Source: Streptomyces bicolor
GTDB taxonomy: Bacteria > Actinomycetota > Actinomycetes > Streptomycetales > Streptomycetaceae
Direction of reading: 5' to 3'
Length of the DNA: 64,000 nt
Assembly: GCF_000719285.1 (NCBI RefSeq)
Contig: NZ_JOFS01000015.1
Coordinates: forward strand, 62,001-126,000
Shown here piece after piece: positions 1 through 7,291 of this stretch (its first letter is position 1; every line of letters begins with the position of its first letter). A program made the translations under genes and the position numbers. The notes below the pieces were generated by a model. That model saw only the letters and a list, made by a program, of their open reading frames with translations. It searched no databases and was not told the DNA's origin.

Positions 1-635
1 GCGTCCAGTTTGCGCCGGAGATAGCTGATGTAGGTCTCGACGACGGTCGACTCGGGCGGGGTGTGCTCGTACTGCCAGACGTGGCGCAGGAGTTGCTCCT
101 TGGGCACGATCCGGCCGCCGTTGCGCACCAGGAAGCGCAGCAAGGCGTACTCGGTCGGGGTGAGCTCGACGGTGCGGCCCGCGCGGCGCACCGAGTACGT
201 CGTCTCGTCCAGCTCCAGATCGCCGTATCTGAGCGGCGGTCGCTGCTGCAGGACGTCGTCCGGGCGGGTGCGGCGCAGCACGGCCGCGATCCGGGCGATG
301 ACCACGTCCACGTCGAACGGCTTGGTGATGTAGTCGTCGCCGAAGCCGAGGGCGCCGACGATCTCGGCGGGCGAGTCGCGAGCGGTGAGGAAGACGAGCG
401 CCAGGTCGGGGCGTCGCTCGCGCAGTTCACGCCCGAGGGCGCGGCCGTCACCGTCCGGGAGCATGACGTCGAGGAGCGCCACATCGGGTCGGGTGCGCTC
501 GGCGAGGGTGAGCGCCTCGCGGACGGTGCCCGCGATCATGACCTCGAAGCGGTGGTAGCGCAGGGCGATGGCGAGGACGTCCGCGATGGACTCCTCGTCC
601 TCCACCACCAGCACGGTGCCAGAAGCCGTCGTCAT
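1..635 (-). CDS. OmpR/PhoB-family response regulator (partial, C-terminus off left edge)
   Basis: DNA-binding response regulator of a two-component system. Reading leftward from ATG 635, the receiver domain shows the acidic pair E12-D13, phosphoacceptor D56 in ALLDVMLPDGDG, T84 and K105 (TKPF). A winged-helix output domain follows, with the typical ELTPTEYALLRFLVRNGG stretch and a VETYISYLRRKLD recognition-helix region at the window edge. About 211 residues are present and only the last few tens are missing. The cognate sensor kinase is probably the next gene beyond the edge. It is divergent from the MMPL exporter, with about 157 bp between the two starts, so it could control that exporter, but no site proves this. 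Confidence 0.9.
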   Translation of the reverse strand, partial: MTTASGTVLVVEDEESIADVLAIALRYHRFEVMIAGTVREALTLAERTRPDVALLDVMLPDGDGRALGRELRERRPDLALVFLTARDSPAEIVGALGFGDDYITKPFDVDVVIARIAAVLRRTRPDDVLQQRPPLRYGDLELDETTYSVRRAGRTVELTPTEYALLRFLVRNGGRIVPKEQLLRHVWQYEHTPPESTVVETYISYLRRKLD

Positions 636-792
636 GTCCCCAGTATCGGCGGGGCCACTGACAGTCGGGTGGCCCGGCCGCTTTGGAGTTCCTTGAGAGT
701 CATGGCCGTCGCCTGCCACGCGCGCGCGGCGCCGCCAATCCTGTTGCCCAGGACCTGGGGGACCGACCGAAACCGAATAAGGAGCGTTGAGC

Positions 793-3216
793 GTGGCTGC
801 ATTGGCACGGTGGTGCTATCGGCACCGGCTGGTGGTCCTGTTGCTGTGGGTGGGGGCACTGTTCGGCCTGGGCGCGGCGAGTTCGGCCGCCGGCACGAAC
901 TACGCGAACGTCTTCTCCCTCCCGGACACGGACTCCGCGACCGCGTACGACCTGATGGAGAAGGCCTTCCCGGAGCGCGCCGGCGACACCGACACGGTGG
1001 TGTGGAAGGTGGACGAGGGATCCGTGCGGGACGGGTCCGTACGGTCCCGTATCGCGCCCGCGCTGGAGGAGATCGGAGAGATGAAGGGGGTCGGCGAGGT
1101 CACCGACCCGTACGCGGCCCGGTCAGCGCAGATCAGCCGGGACGGGCGCATCGCGTACGCCCAGATCACCTTTACCGAGCAGGCGAACGCCGTCCCCAAG
1201 GAGCTGATCGAGGACGTCGTCGACACGGCGCAGGCCGCCGAACGCGACGGACTGCAGGTGGAGCTGGGCGGCCAGGCCATCGCCCGCACCCAGGAGCCGC
1301 CGCAGGGTCTGTCGGAGGCGGTCGGCATCCTCGCGGCGGCCATCGTGCTGTTCCTGGCCTTCGGCTCGCTCTTCGCGATGCTGCTGCCGATCGTCGTGGC
1401 GATCGCCGGCGTCGGAACCGGCCTGATCGGGACGATGCTCCTCAGCCATGTCACGGACGTGCCCGAAGTGGCCCCGCTGCTCGGCTCGCTGATCGGCCTG
1501 GGCGTCGGCATCGACTACGCCCTGTTCATCGTCACCCGGCACCGGCGCGGCATCCTGCGTGGCATGAAGCCGGAGGAGGCGGCGGTGACCGCCCTCAACA
1601 CCTCCGGCCGGGCGGTGCTGTTCGCGGGCGGCACGGTGTGCATCGCGCTCGCCGGCATGCTGGTGATGAACATGCGGTTCCTGGACGGCGTGGTGGTAGC
1701 GACCTCGCTCACCGTCGTCCTGAGCGTGCTGGCCGCCATCACCCTGCTGCCCGCCCTCCTGGGCCTGCTCGGCACGCGGGTGCTCAGCCGCCGGCAGCGG
1801 CGTCGGCTCGCCGCGGCAGGGCCGGAGCCGGCCGAGGCGAGTGGGCTCGCGGCGCGCTGGTCGTCGTACGTCCAAAGGCGCCCGCGCCCGGTGGCGGCGA
1901 TGGCCGTCGTCGTCATGGCGGCCCTCGCGATCCCGGTGCTGTCGCTCCGCCTCGGCGCCACCGACCAGGGCAACCACCAGGAGTCGACCACGACCCGGCA
2001 GGCCTACGACCTGCTCGCCGAGGGCTTCGGACCCGGCTTCAACGGCCCGCTCCAGGTGGTTGTCGAGGGCGAGGCCCCCGCCGGCCTGGTGAACGAGATC
2101 AGGTCGACCGAGGGCGTCGCCCAGGTGGCCGCCGTACCGCCCGCGAACGACGTCACGGTCATCCAGGTCGTACCGACCACATCACCCCAGTCCGAGCAGA
2201 CGGACCGGCTGATCGACCGCCTGCGCGACGACGTGATCCCGCAGTCGGGTGCCGACGCCCATGTGGGAGGCGTGACGGCGGTCTTCAAGGACTTCGCCTC
2301 CGTGACCGGCGAGCGCCTGCCGTACTTCGTCGCGACGATCATCGCGCTCGGCTTCCTGCTCCTGCTGGTGGCGTTCCGCTCGCTGGTGGTGCCGCTGACG
2401 GCCGCGCTGATGAACCTCATCGCGGCGGCCGCGTCCTTCGGCGTCCTGGTGGCGATCTTCCAGTGGGGCTGGGGGACGGAGCTGATCGGCGTGGGCAAGG
2501 AAGGCCCGATCACATCCTTCCTGCCGGTCATCATGCTGTCCCTGCTGTTCGGCCTCTCCATGGACTACCAGGTGTTCCTGGTGAGCCGGATGCACGAGGA
2601 GTGGGTGCACACGAAGGACAACGCGCGCGCGGTGCGCGTCGGCCTCGCGGAGACCAGCCGGGTCATCAACTCCGCCGCCCTGATCATGATCTGCGTGTTC
2701 AGCGCGTTCGTACTGAGCGGCGACATGGAGGGCGCGATGGCGGGCATCGGCCTCGCGGCCGCCGTCGCCCTGGACGCCTTCATCCTGCGTACGGCTCTGG
2801 TGCCGGCCGCGATGCACATGCTCGGCAACGCCAACTGGTGGCTGCCGGACTGGCTGGAGAAGCGGCTGCCGCATCTCGCGGTCGAACCGAAGGAGGAGGC
2901 GGCAGTGGTGGAGACCGAGGAGGAACCGGTCGCGGCGGGCAGGTCCTCGGTCGTCCACGGCTTCATCCGCACCGCCGACGGTGAGCCGGTCGACGGTGCG
3001 GCGGTGACACTGCTGACGAAGGGCGGCCGTCAGCTGGACCGGGTGACGTCCCTGGCCGACGGCTCGTACATCGTCTCGGTGCCGGCGCCGGGAACGTATC
3101 TTCTGGCGGCGACGGCCGAGTCGTACGGCTCCCGGGCGGGGAAGGTGGTCGTGGCGGACGGGCCGCTGGTGTACGACGTGGAGTTGGCCGACGGGGAGGT
3201 GGACGCCGTCAACTGA
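793..3216 (+). CDS. MMPL/RND-family transporter with C-terminal carboxypeptidase-regulatory-like domain
   Basis: Large inner-membrane exporter of the MMPL branch of the RND superfamily, about 807 aa. It shows the family's duplicated layout: a first membrane helix, an extracytoplasmic loop, a helix bundle (FGSLFAMLLPIVVAIAGVGTG, IGLGVGIDYALF), then a second loop and bundle ending with GLSMDYQVFLVSRMHEEW. The two GIDYALF / SMDYQVF segments are the proton-relay helices typical of the family. After the last helix come an acidic linker and about 85 residues (VVHGFIRTADGEPVDGAAV, DGSYIVSVPAPGTYLLAA) that look like a transthyretin/carboxypeptidase-regulatory beta-sandwich, an unusual addition. GTG 793 is chosen because AAGGAG ends 8 nt upstream; TTG 787 is too close to it. 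Substrate unknown (lipid or small molecule). Converges on a TetR gene. Confidence 0.9.
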   Translation: MAALARWCYRHRLVVLLLWVGALFGLGAASSAAGTNYANVFSLPDTDSATAYDLMEKAFPERAGDTDTVVWKVDEGSVRDGSVRSRIAPALEEIGEMKGVGEVTDPYAARSAQISRDGRIAYAQITFTEQANAVPKELIEDVVDTAQAAERDGLQVELGGQAIARTQEPPQGLSEAVGILAAAIVLFLAFGSLFAMLLPIVVAIAGVGTGLIGTMLLSHVTDVPEVAPLLGSLIGLGVGIDYALFIVTRHRRGILRGMKPEEAAVTALNTSGRAVLFAGGTVCIALAGMLVMNMRFLDGVVVATSLTVVLSVLAAITLLPALLGLLGTRVLSRRQRRRLAAAGPEPAEASGLAARWSSYVQRRPRPVAAMAVVVMAALAIPVLSLRLGATDQGNHQESTTTRQAYDLLAEGFGPGFNGPLQVVVEGEAPAGLVNEIRSTEGVAQVAAVPPANDVTVIQVVPTTSPQSEQTDRLIDRLRDDVIPQSGADAHVGGVTAVFKDFASVTGERLPYFVATIIALGFLLLLVAFRSLVVPLTAALMNLIAAAASFGVLVAIFQWGWGTELIGVGKEGPITSFLPVIMLSLLFGLSMDYQVFLVSRMHEEWVHTKDNARAVRVGLAETSRVINSAALIMICVFSAFVLSGDMEGAMAGIGLAAAVALDAFILRTALVPAAMHMLGNANWWLPDWLEKRLPHLAVEPKEEAAVVETEEEPVAAGRSSVVHGFIRTADGEPVDGAAVTLLTKGGRQLDRVTSLADGSYIVSVPAPGTYLLAATAESYGSRAGKVVVADGPLVYDVELADGEVDAVN

Positions 3217-3234
3217 GCGTCGGTGCGGGTGGTG

Positions 3235-4047
3235 TCAGGGGCGCTCGTCTTCGGCGGGCGCCCTCTTGCCGGTGGCGCCCCTGCCCGCCCTGTCGGCTTT
3301 CTCCGCCTTGTCCGCCTTCTTCCTGGCCGGATCCGGAATGGCGTTGGTCATCCCCGGCAGGAAGTCCGTGAACAGCTCGTGCACCTCGCGCACCAACGGC
3401 CGCAGCACCCGGAACCTCGCCAGCGAGACACCTCGTGCGGTCAGCCGGGCACCCCGCTCGGCGAGCCGGTAGCTGCGCTCGCGGCCCTCGGTCCGGTCGA
3501 AGACCCAGTACAGCACGAGCCCCATCTGGGACAGCCACATCAGCTCCGGCAGCACGTCCCGGAGTTCCTCGGGCACCTTGGTCTTCGTCGCGCCCGCCAG
3601 CACCTGTCGATGGACGCTGATGGCCTCCACGCGCGCGTGCTCCGACTCGGGGGAGAAGGGGCTGAGCGGGCTGTCGGGATCGGCGGCGTTCTTGAAGAAC
3701 TGCACCGCGAACTCGTGGTACGGCGTGGCGATGTCCAGCCACACCTTCAGGACGCCCGCGAGCCGCGCCTCGAGATCGGTCTCCCGGGCCAGGACGTCCC
3801 GGACCGCCGCCTGGTGCTCGGCGGCGATCCGGTCGTAGAAGCCCTGGATCAGGTGTTCCTTGCCCGCGAAGTAGTAGTACGCGTTGCCGACGGAGACCCC
3901 GGCCTCCTGGGCGATCGCCCGCATCGTCGTCTTGTCGTAGCCCCGCTCCTGGAACAGCCGCATGGCGGTCTCCAGGATCAGCGCACGGGTCTGCTCGGAC
4001 TTGCTGGGCGCATCGCCCTGTTCAGGGCTGTCGTTCTTCGAGGACAC
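3235..4047 (-). CDS. TetR-family transcriptional regulator
   Basis: 270-aa repressor-type regulator. The N-terminal helix-turn-helix lies at about residues 18-65 (RALILETAMRLFQERGYDKTTMRAIAQEAGVSVGNAYYYF), the TetR signature. The remainder is a helical ligand-binding domain, followed by a basic Lys/Ala/Asp-rich tail (ARKKADKAEKADRAGRG) that is probably disordered. The start is GTG at 4047. It has no Shine-Dalgarno site but a TAGGCT -10-like hexamer 8 nt upstream, which suggests a leaderless transcript. It is convergent with the MMPL exporter and a candidate local regulator of it, as is common for such pairs. The TTGAAC palindromes about 2.3 kb away (6315-6374) are another possible target. Both links are inference. 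Confidence 0.92.
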   Translation of the reverse strand: MSSKNDSPEQGDAPSKSEQTRALILETAMRLFQERGYDKTTMRAIAQEAGVSVGNAYYYFAGKEHLIQGFYDRIAAEHQAAVRDVLARETDLEARLAGVLKVWLDIATPYHEFAVQFFKNAADPDSPLSPFSPESEHARVEAISVHRQVLAGATKTKVPEELRDVLPELMWLSQMGLVLYWVFDRTEGRERSYRLAERGARLTARGVSLARFRVLRPLVREVHELFTDFLPGMTNAIPDPARKKADKAEKADRAGRGATGKRAPAEDERP

Positions 4048-4084
4048 GGAACCAGAGCCTAACGAGTGCCGTTTCCGCCCACCG

Positions 4085-5110
4085 TCAGGAGGCCTGTGCC
4101 GTCTGGTACAGGTTCTGGGCGTCGGCGCCGAAGTACGGGCCGTACATCCGGTTCGGCAGGAAGTTGTACTTGAAGCTGTTCACCGAGGACAGCAGGCCGG
4201 TGCCCGTGGACTCGTTGAACTGCGTGAACCAGGGGCCGCCGCTGGAGCCGCCGGTCATGTTGCAGTTCATGCCGTGGTCGTTGGACAGCAGGAAGTCGCG
4301 GTTGGTGTTGCCGCTGCAGTAGATGAACTTCTCGCCGTCGTACGGGGCGGCGGCCGGGAAGCCGAACGCGTACATGCGCAGGTTGTAGCCGGTGTTGAAG
4401 GCCAGCCCCTGGCCGCCGACGACGTCCGTCAGCAGCTTGCCGTCCAGCGGGGCGACGACGGCGGCACCGACGTCGTAGTTAATGTCCTCGCTCGCCGTCC
4501 ACTGCGGTGTGGACAGCGTCTTCGAGGCGGTCCACCGGCCGTACGGGGCCTGCCCGTCGTGGTAGCCGGGCACGAAGACCCAGTTGGTGTGCCAGGCGCC
4601 CTCCAGCTTCACGCAGTGCCCGGCCGTGATGACGGTGCTCTTGTTGGCGCTGGTGACGGCGTTGCCGGAACAGGACGCCGTACGTCCCTGGTAGGTGAAG
4701 AACACACGGCCCGCCGTGGAGACGACGGCACCGCCGCCGGTCCACTGACCGCCGCTGTTCGGGAAGGCCATCAGGCCGATGTCGGCGGCGGCCTTGCCGA
4801 CCTTCGCGGCCGGGGCGGTGGGCGCGACGGTGGTCGCCGTGCCCTTCAGGGGCGCCGAGCCGCCGTCGAAGTGGCCGTTGACGCTCACCAGGTCGAGCGG
4901 GGTGGCCTGGCGCATCCGGTCCGCTGTCCAGAAGTCGCGGGCCTGCTGCTGCGCGCCGGCCGAGACCGAGCTGACGCCGTTCGTCGTGACGGGTTTCGGC
5001 GCGGCGCCCGCGGGAGTGGCCAGGGCGCCGGCGGTGAGCAGCGCGGTGACGCCGACCAGGGCGCCGAGGAAGGGACGGGGTATGCGGGTGACGCCGGGTG
5101 TGCCTCTCAC
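4085..5110 (-). CDS. Secreted trypsin-like serine peptidase
   Basis: About 341-aa exported protease of the chymotrypsin/glutamyl-endopeptidase-like (S1) fold. The N-terminus has arginines, a hydrophobic stretch (FLGALVGVTALLTAGALA) and an APAGAA-type cleavage site, so secretion by Sec is expected. The catalytic triad is visible: His165 in TAGHC, Asp213 in NYDVGA, Ser290 in GGSSGGPW. A pro-region of roughly 100 residues precedes the catalytic part. GTG 5110 is preferred because AAGGAG lies 5 nt upstream; a longer reading frame upstream of it has no signal-peptide character. Likely extracellular protein degradation. It is not in an obvious operon: the TetR start lies 37 bp beyond its stop. Confidence 0.88.
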   Translation of the reverse strand: MRGTPGVTRIPRPFLGALVGVTALLTAGALATPAGAAPKPVTTNGVSSVSAGAQQQARDFWTADRMRQATPLDLVSVNGHFDGGSAPLKGTATTVAPTAPAAKVGKAAADIGLMAFPNSGGQWTGGGAVVSTAGRVFFTYQGRTASCSGNAVTSANKSTVITAGHCVKLEGAWHTNWVFVPGYHDGQAPYGRWTASKTLSTPQWTASEDINYDVGAAVVAPLDGKLLTDVVGGQGLAFNTGYNLRMYAFGFPAAAPYDGEKFIYCSGNTNRDFLLSNDHGMNCNMTGGSSGGPWFTQFNESTGTGLLSSVNSFKYNFLPNRMYGPYFGADAQNLYQTAQAS

Positions 5111-5269
5111 GCGTACTCCTTCTGCGATGGGGGGACCGGGCGACCGGGTGGGCCGCCCGGCTGACAGACAGTCGATGCGAGTGCGGAGTGGAGAACCGGG
5201 AGGCAGCGTGCCAACCCGAGCACCGTTTTGGAAGGGCGCATGCCAAAACGGAGTCGGAAAGCGGGACAT

Positions 5270-5896
5270 TCAGGACGGGTTGGGCTGCGTGGTGCAGGTG
5301 CCTCCGTCGCAGCCCGGCGGGTTGTACGTCCAGCCCACGCCGGGGTCGTACGACCATCCCTCCGCGCTCCGGTAGACCCGCCCGCCCCACTGGGCCCCGC
5401 CCCCCTGTGTCCCCTGCAGCCCCTGTGGCCACTGCGCCCCGCGCCACTTGGCGGCGGCGAGTGCGGCACCCTTGGCGAGCCGCGCCCCCGACGGAGTGCT
5501 GAGGCGATGAGCCAGCGGCCGGTGCTCGCGCAGGGCCCACAGGGTGACGATCCAGGCGGCGGAACCCCGGTAGACCTGCCCGGCGTCACCGACGACGGTG
5601 ATCTCGTCCAGCGTGGCGCCGTGGTCGAGGTCGGGGTGGCGCCTGCGCGCCTCCTCGGACCCGGCCGGCACCAGTTCCAGCGGCACCAACTTGGGCTGCT
5701 TCACGAGCCAGTCGCGCACGAAGGTGCACAGGGAGCACCCGGCGTCGTAGAGGACCGTCAGCCGGTGGACCGGGGTGGCGGGCCCGGCGCTCGGAGTGTG
5801 GGCCCCGGCGGGCACGGGGCTCGAGGCGCCGTGCCCCGCGCGCGGTGCGTGCCCGCCGGCCGTGACGGCGTTCGTCCTGCCGGTCACGCCGGTCAC
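5270..5896 (-). CDS. DCC-family (DUF393) thiol-disulfide-oxidoreductase-like protein
   Basis: 208-aa protein of the DUF393/YuxK family, named after its DxxCxxC motif, seen here as YDAGCSLCTFVRDWL. A CHARACTERISTIC second block follows with the strand-helix pattern around DEITVVGDAGQVYRGSAAW. About 45 variable residues precede the domain. The C-terminus carries a Trp/Tyr/Gly-rich tail (GWSYDPGVGWTYNPPGCD) with two extra cysteines. The start GTG 5896 overlaps the stop of the upstream membrane gene by 4 nt (GTGA), so the two are translationally coupled and expressed from the double-operator promoter at 6345-6374. Biochemical role of the family is not firmly established; redox activity is inferred from CxxC. 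Confidence 0.85.
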   Translation of the reverse strand: MTGVTGRTNAVTAGGHAPRAGHGASSPVPAGAHTPSAGPATPVHRLTVLYDAGCSLCTFVRDWLVKQPKLVPLELVPAGSEEARRRHPDLDHGATLDEITVVGDAGQVYRGSAAWIVTLWALREHRPLAHRLSTPSGARLAKGAALAAAKWRGAQWPQGLQGTQGGGAQWGGRVYRSAEGWSYDPGVGWTYNPPGCDGGTCTTQPNPS

Positions 5897-6300
5897 GCCC
5901 CGGCCGACGGCGCGACCCAGTTCTGCGGGGCGACCGGAGGCACCTGCTCCCGCTCCATCACCCCACGCCGCCGGATCTTGTTGAGGACGTAGACGTTGCC
6001 GAGGTGCATCACGCCGAGCACCAGCAGTACCACGCCGAGCTTGGTCGACAGGGCCTCGAAGACCCCGCGCGCGTCGACGACGGTGTCGTCGTCGCCCAGG
6101 TACAGCGCGACGAAGCCGAGGTTGACGAGGTAGAAGCCGACCACCAGAAGGTGGTTCACGGCGTCTGCGAGCTTCTCGTTGCCGCGCAGTACGTCGGCGA
6201 GGAAGATCCGTCCGTTGCGGCTGAGTGTGCGGGCCACCCAGACGGTGAGGGCGATGCTGACGACCAGGTAGATGACGTAGGCGATGACCGTGCGGTCCAT
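5893..6300 (-). CDS. Small integral membrane protein
   Basis: 135 aa with about three hydrophobic helices (residues roughly 5-22, 48-66 and 87-105) separated by short loops, and a cytoplasmic-looking C-terminus rich in Arg and Pro. No enzymatic motif is seen. It is the first gene of a two-gene operon with the DCC protein, joined by a GTGA overlap, and pairs of this sort recur in Streptomyces. ATG 6300 is preceded by a purine-rich GGGGGC site. Transcription should start from the promoter at 6345-6374, where two copies of TTGAAC-N2-GTTCAA surround the start region, so the operon is probably under tight repressor control. Function unknown. Confidence 0.8.
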   Translation of the reverse strand: MDRTVIAYVIYLVVSIALTVWVARTLSRNGRIFLADVLRGNEKLADAVNHLLVVGFYLVNLGFVALYLGDDDTVVDARGVFEALSTKLGVVLLVLGVMHLGNVYVLNKIRRRGVMEREQVPPVAPQNWVAPSAGA

Positions 6301-6314
6301 GGCCTGCCCCCTTC

Positions 6315-6328
6315 TTGAACGCGTTCAA
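6315..6328. promoter_or_regulatory. Operator palindrome copy 1 (TTGAACGCGTTCAA)
   Basis: Perfect 14-bp inverted repeat lying between the predicted transcription start and the ribosome site of the membrane/DCC operon. Its centre is 46 bp from a second copy at 6361-6374. The symmetric TTGAAC half-sites fit a TetR-type dimer; the binding protein is not known. Confidence 0.75.
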
Positions 6329-6344
6329 AACGCTGACAGGGATG

Positions 6345-6374
6345 ACTGTAGGCCCTGTCTTTGAACATGTTCAA
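6345..6374 (-). promoter_or_regulatory. Promoter overlapped by operator copy 2 (TTGAACATGTTCAA)
   Basis: On the minus strand, TTGAAC (6374-6369) as -35 and TACAGT (6350-6345) as -10 are separated by 18 bp. The -35 is one half of a second perfect palindrome at 6361-6374. A repressor bound here would cover the -35, and the copy at 6315-6328 would block elongation. This is seen directly in the sequence; repressor identity is inference. Confidence 0.7.
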
Positions 6375-6418
6375 CTCAATGGGGTGAGGCCTCCGTCACG
6401 TCCCCGACGGAGGCGGCG

Positions 6419-6829
6419 TCACGGCCTGCGGCCGAGCTCCCGCCGCTTGGAGTAGTCCGTGAACCCGATGACGTTCCCCCAGGGGTCGGCGATCTCGACG
6501 GTCCAGCCGGTGGTCACGGAGAAGGGCTCGTCGAGCGGCACGATGCCCGCCTCGCCCAACACCCGCGCCGCCGCCCGCGCGTCCGGCACCTCCAGCCATA
6601 CGCGTGGGTGCAGCCAGGGAGGCGGCCGGTGCGCCAGCGTCTCCTCGTGCCGCAGCAGGATCCCGGGCATCTCACCCCCGACCTTCAGCAGCGCGATCCC
6701 GGCCTCGTCGAGCCGGAACCCGACCGCGAAGCCGGCGCGCTCGTAGAACCGGACGGCCTCGTCGAGGTCGCCGACCGGCAGCAGCACGTTGTCGAACCCG
6801 AGCAGCTCGTACGACTCTTCATCTGACAT
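6419..6829 (-). CDS. VOC-family (glyoxalase/bleomycin-resistance-like) protein
   Basis: 136-aa single-domain vicinal-oxygen-chelate protein. The first beta-alpha-beta unit reads DNVLLPVGDLDEAVRFYERAGF, with the conserved FYE. The second half contains the RVWLEVPDARAAARVLGEAG module and ends with the standard DPWGNVIGF motif. Metal-binding ligands are not all obvious, so it may be either a lyase/dioxygenase-type enzyme or a binding/resistance protein. Single gene, divergent from the 6898 gene with a 68-bp spacer. A TACCCT hexamer 6 nt before the ATG suggests a leaderless transcript. Substrate unknown. Confidence 0.85.
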   Translation of the reverse strand: MSDEESYELLGFDNVLLPVGDLDEAVRFYERAGFAVGFRLDEAGIALLKVGGEMPGILLRHEETLAHRPPPWLHPRVWLEVPDARAAARVLGEAGIVPLDEPFSVTTGWTVEIADPWGNVIGFTDYSKRRELGRRP

Positions 6830-6897
6830 ACCGTCAGGGTAAGGGGATGATCGGCCGGAACCGGTGATTGTCAGTGGTGGCTCGTACTGTCGTCGTC

Positions 6898-7290
6898 ATG
6901 GGAATCGTGACGTTCGTCGACGAGACGACAAGCGGGAGCCGCAGCGCCGGCTGGGGGCTCGAGATCGCCGAGGAGCGGCTCACCGTGCGCGAGTTGATCC
7001 GGCGGCGGGTGTTCCAGGAGGTCGCCGAGTACAACGCGGGCACGCCGGAGGTCTTCCAGGGCCTCGTGCAGCCGCAGGACGCGGAGCGCGTCCTGAACGG
7101 CTACGCGATGCGCGCGCGTCGCCGGATAGACCCCGAGGCGCAGACCGAGCTGGCACTGAAGGCCTTCGCGGGCAACGGGTTCCTGGTGCTCGTGGGCGAC
7201 CGTCAGGTCACCGACCTGGACGAGGAGATCGAGCTCACGCTCGGCACGCAGGTCACGTTCCTGAAGCTCGTACCGTTGGTCGGGGGATGA
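6898..7290 (+). CDS. Conserved protein upstream of DUF4132 gene
   Basis: 130-aa soluble protein that I do not recognise as a named family. It starts MGIVTFVDETTSG, has a basic central region (RELIRRRVFQEV, YAMRARRRIDPEAQTEL) and a C-terminal part predicted as beta strands (FLVLVGDRQVTDLDEEIEL, TQVTFLKLVPLVGG). ATG 6898 is chosen because TACTGT lies 7 nt before it, giving a leaderless start; upstream in-frame ATG 6868 would sit in the promoter. Its stop is 1 nt from the start of the DUF4132 gene, so the two form an operon and are likely functional partners. Confidence 0.75.
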   Translation: MGIVTFVDETTSGSRSAGWGLEIAEERLTVRELIRRRVFQEVAEYNAGTPEVFQGLVQPQDAERVLNGYAMRARRRIDPEAQTELALKAFAGNGFLVLVGDRQVTDLDEEIELTLGTQVTFLKLVPLVGG

Positions 7291-7291
7291 C

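Noticed and set aside
63..2984. Long open frame (973 aa) on the plus strand over the response regulator and MMPL genes
   Set aside because: Arg/Gly/Pro-rich shadow frame with no domain; it crosses two clear genes in other frames.
5270..6328. One long frame that would fuse the DCC domain to 144 upstream residues
   Set aside because: The added part is read out of frame through the membrane-protein gene; the GTGA overlap at 5893-5896 explains the real start.
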